Source of the DNA: Achromobacter pestifer
GTDB lineage: Bacteria; Pseudomonadota; Gammaproteobacteria; Burkholderiales; Burkholderiaceae_B
NCBI RefSeq assembly: GCF_902859625.1
Contig: NZ_CADIJX010000002.1
Coordinates: 1 to 64,000 of the forward strand
DNA: 64,000 bases
Reading direction: 5' to 3'
Part shown: one piece after another, positions 63,283 to 64,000 of the stretch
How the letters are laid out: each line of letters starts with the position of its first letter
How positions within the stretch are numbered: position 1 is the stretch's first letter
Translations under genes and position numbers: made by a program
The notes under the pieces: model-generated
Told to the model about the DNA's origin: nothing
The model's input: only the letters and a program-made list of their open reading frames with translations
Databases searched by the model: none

Positions 63283-64000
63283 TACCGCCAGCGCACATTC
63301 AGCGAACCGGCATGTTCGCGATTGCCGCCGCCATACTGCCCGCTGTAGTTGAGCCCGACCGTGGCATTGCTTGACACCGCCACTTCCGCGCCCAGTTCCG
63401 CCAGTGCCGCATTGCGAGCGATGGGGGTTCCGGCCACCGTGAAGGCCTGGCCGCCGTCGAACGCCATGGTCGCCTGCGGCAGCACTTCACCGAAGGCATG
63501 GCGCCATCCCAACGTGGCCTGCAAGCGGCCGTTGGCGCCCCCTAGCGTGAAGTCGGTCTGCGCGCGTACGCCCAGCGTGCTGCTGGTCTGCTTGTCGCTG
63601 CCGCTTTGGCCGCGCAGGGCCGCCGATCCGCCCGATTCCGAGAAGCTGCGGGTGCGCAGATCGCTCCAGGCCAAGCCGACAAAAGGCTCGATATTGGCGC
63701 GATCGGAGAGCGGCATCGCATAGCCCAGTTCGGTGAACAACTGGCTCGTGCTGGCACCGTAGTCGGCGGTCAACTTCTGCTGCGCGCCGGCCACCGTGGC
63801 GGTGCGTTTGGTGCTGACGTCATGCCAGGTATAGGCGGCGCCTGCCAACACGTTCAGCTTGCCTGCGCCGGCGGCGAAGGACTTGCCGCCATAGACGGCC
63901 GCGCTATAGGCCGATACATCGGCTTGCGATGCGCGGTCGTCGATGCGGATCTTGCTATCGGTGTAGCCCACCGCGCCGCCGACGCGCCAGCCGTTGCCTA
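63279..64000 (-). CDS. Autotransporter C-terminal beta-barrel domain protein (partial)
   Basis: The frame is open to the right edge of the window, so only the last 240 residues are seen; the N-terminal passenger lies outside. The alternating pattern of the visible part (NGWRVGGAVGYTDS, FTELGYAMPLSDRANIEPFVGLAWSDL, TLGWRHAFG) and the C-terminal RWRY, with its final aromatic residue, are those of a 12-stranded type Va secretion barrel. Such proteins export adhesins, proteases or esterases. Nothing can be said about the passenger. Confidence 0.92.
   Translation of the reverse strand, partial: GNGWRVGGAVGYTDSKIRIDDRASQADVSAYSAAVYGGKSFAAGAGKLNVLAGAAYTWHDVSTKRTATVAGAQQKLTADYGASTSQLFTELGYAMPLSDRANIEPFVGLAWSDLRTRSFSESGGSAALRGQSGSDKQTSSTLGVRAQTDFTLGGANGRLQATLGWRHAFGEVLPQATMAFDGGQAFTVAGTPIARNAALAELGAEVAVSSNATVGLNYSGQYGGGNREHAGSLNVRWRY

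Noticed and set aside
1..64000. CRISPR arrays, insertion sequences, prophage genes, tRNA genes
   Set aside because: No regularly spaced repeats, transposase, integrase, terminal inverted repeats or cloverleaf patterns were seen by eye.

Overview
The window looks like chromosomal DNA of a GC-rich betaproteobacterium of the Alcaligenaceae, most probably Achromobacter or a close Bordetella relative. This is inferred from the rRNA sequence, the gene order leuS-lptE-holA-proA, several Bug-family (tripartite tricarboxylate) periplasmic binding proteins beside CaiB/BaiF CoA-transferases, and the many LysR regulators. No database search was possible, so the genus is an inference. I saw no insertion sequence, prophage, CRISPR array or tRNA.

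Layout. Positions 1-450 hold the 3' end of a 23S rRNA gene, a 5S rRNA gene and the terminator of an rRNA operon. From 0.6 to 11.4 kb lie small metabolic units: a class II aldolase and a HAD hydrolase with a divergent LysR gene, a YchJ-like protein with a GNAT protein, a secreted RND-porter-like protein beside a 3-hydroxyacyl-CoA/carnitine-type dehydrogenase, a DHA2 exporter with a divergent LysR gene, an amidase, a second GNAT protein and a 2-keto-4-pentenoate hydratase-like protein. From 11.5 to 21.9 kb is core housekeeping (proA, holA, lptE, leuS), then a MarR-MFS pair, an HU protein with a lysine-rich tail, a D,D-carboxypeptidase and a hemerythrin. From 22.0 to 28.7 kb are a phosphonopyruvate hydrolase, a SulP transporter and a branched-chain-amino-acid-type ABC importer with a LivH-LivM fusion and no local LivF.

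From 28.9 to 35.7 kb is a catabolic island: a Rieske oxygenase with its reductase, a divergent GntR regulator with candidate operators, an ACS-family MFS importer, a class II aldolase/decarboxylase and a LysR regulator. Ribosomal proteins rpmB-rpmG, a Bcr/CflA exporter and a cyclopropane fatty acid synthase-like methyltransferase follow (35.9-39.3 kb). A glycine betaine-type ABC importer (binding protein, permease, ATPase) occupies 39.8-43.3 kb, with an AT-rich leader and a structured spacer after the first gene. From 43.4 to 49.9 kb are a double-domain tautomerase and two CaiB/Bug modules.

From 50.1 to 58.6 kb an AraC-family regulator is followed by a tightly packed seven-gene acyl-CoA degradation operon (acyl-CoA ligase, SCP-x-type thiolase, two MaoC proteins, SDR, acyl-CoA dehydrogenase, second ligase) that looks like a self-contained beta-oxidation-type route for an unknown carboxylic acid. 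The last 5.4 kb hold an NAD-binding oxidoreductase, an Rnk-like regulator, an alpha/beta hydrolase, an MFS exporter and PchR/AlcR-type AraC pair sharing a Fur-box-like palindrome, and the C-terminal part of an autotransporter beta-barrel that runs off the right edge.
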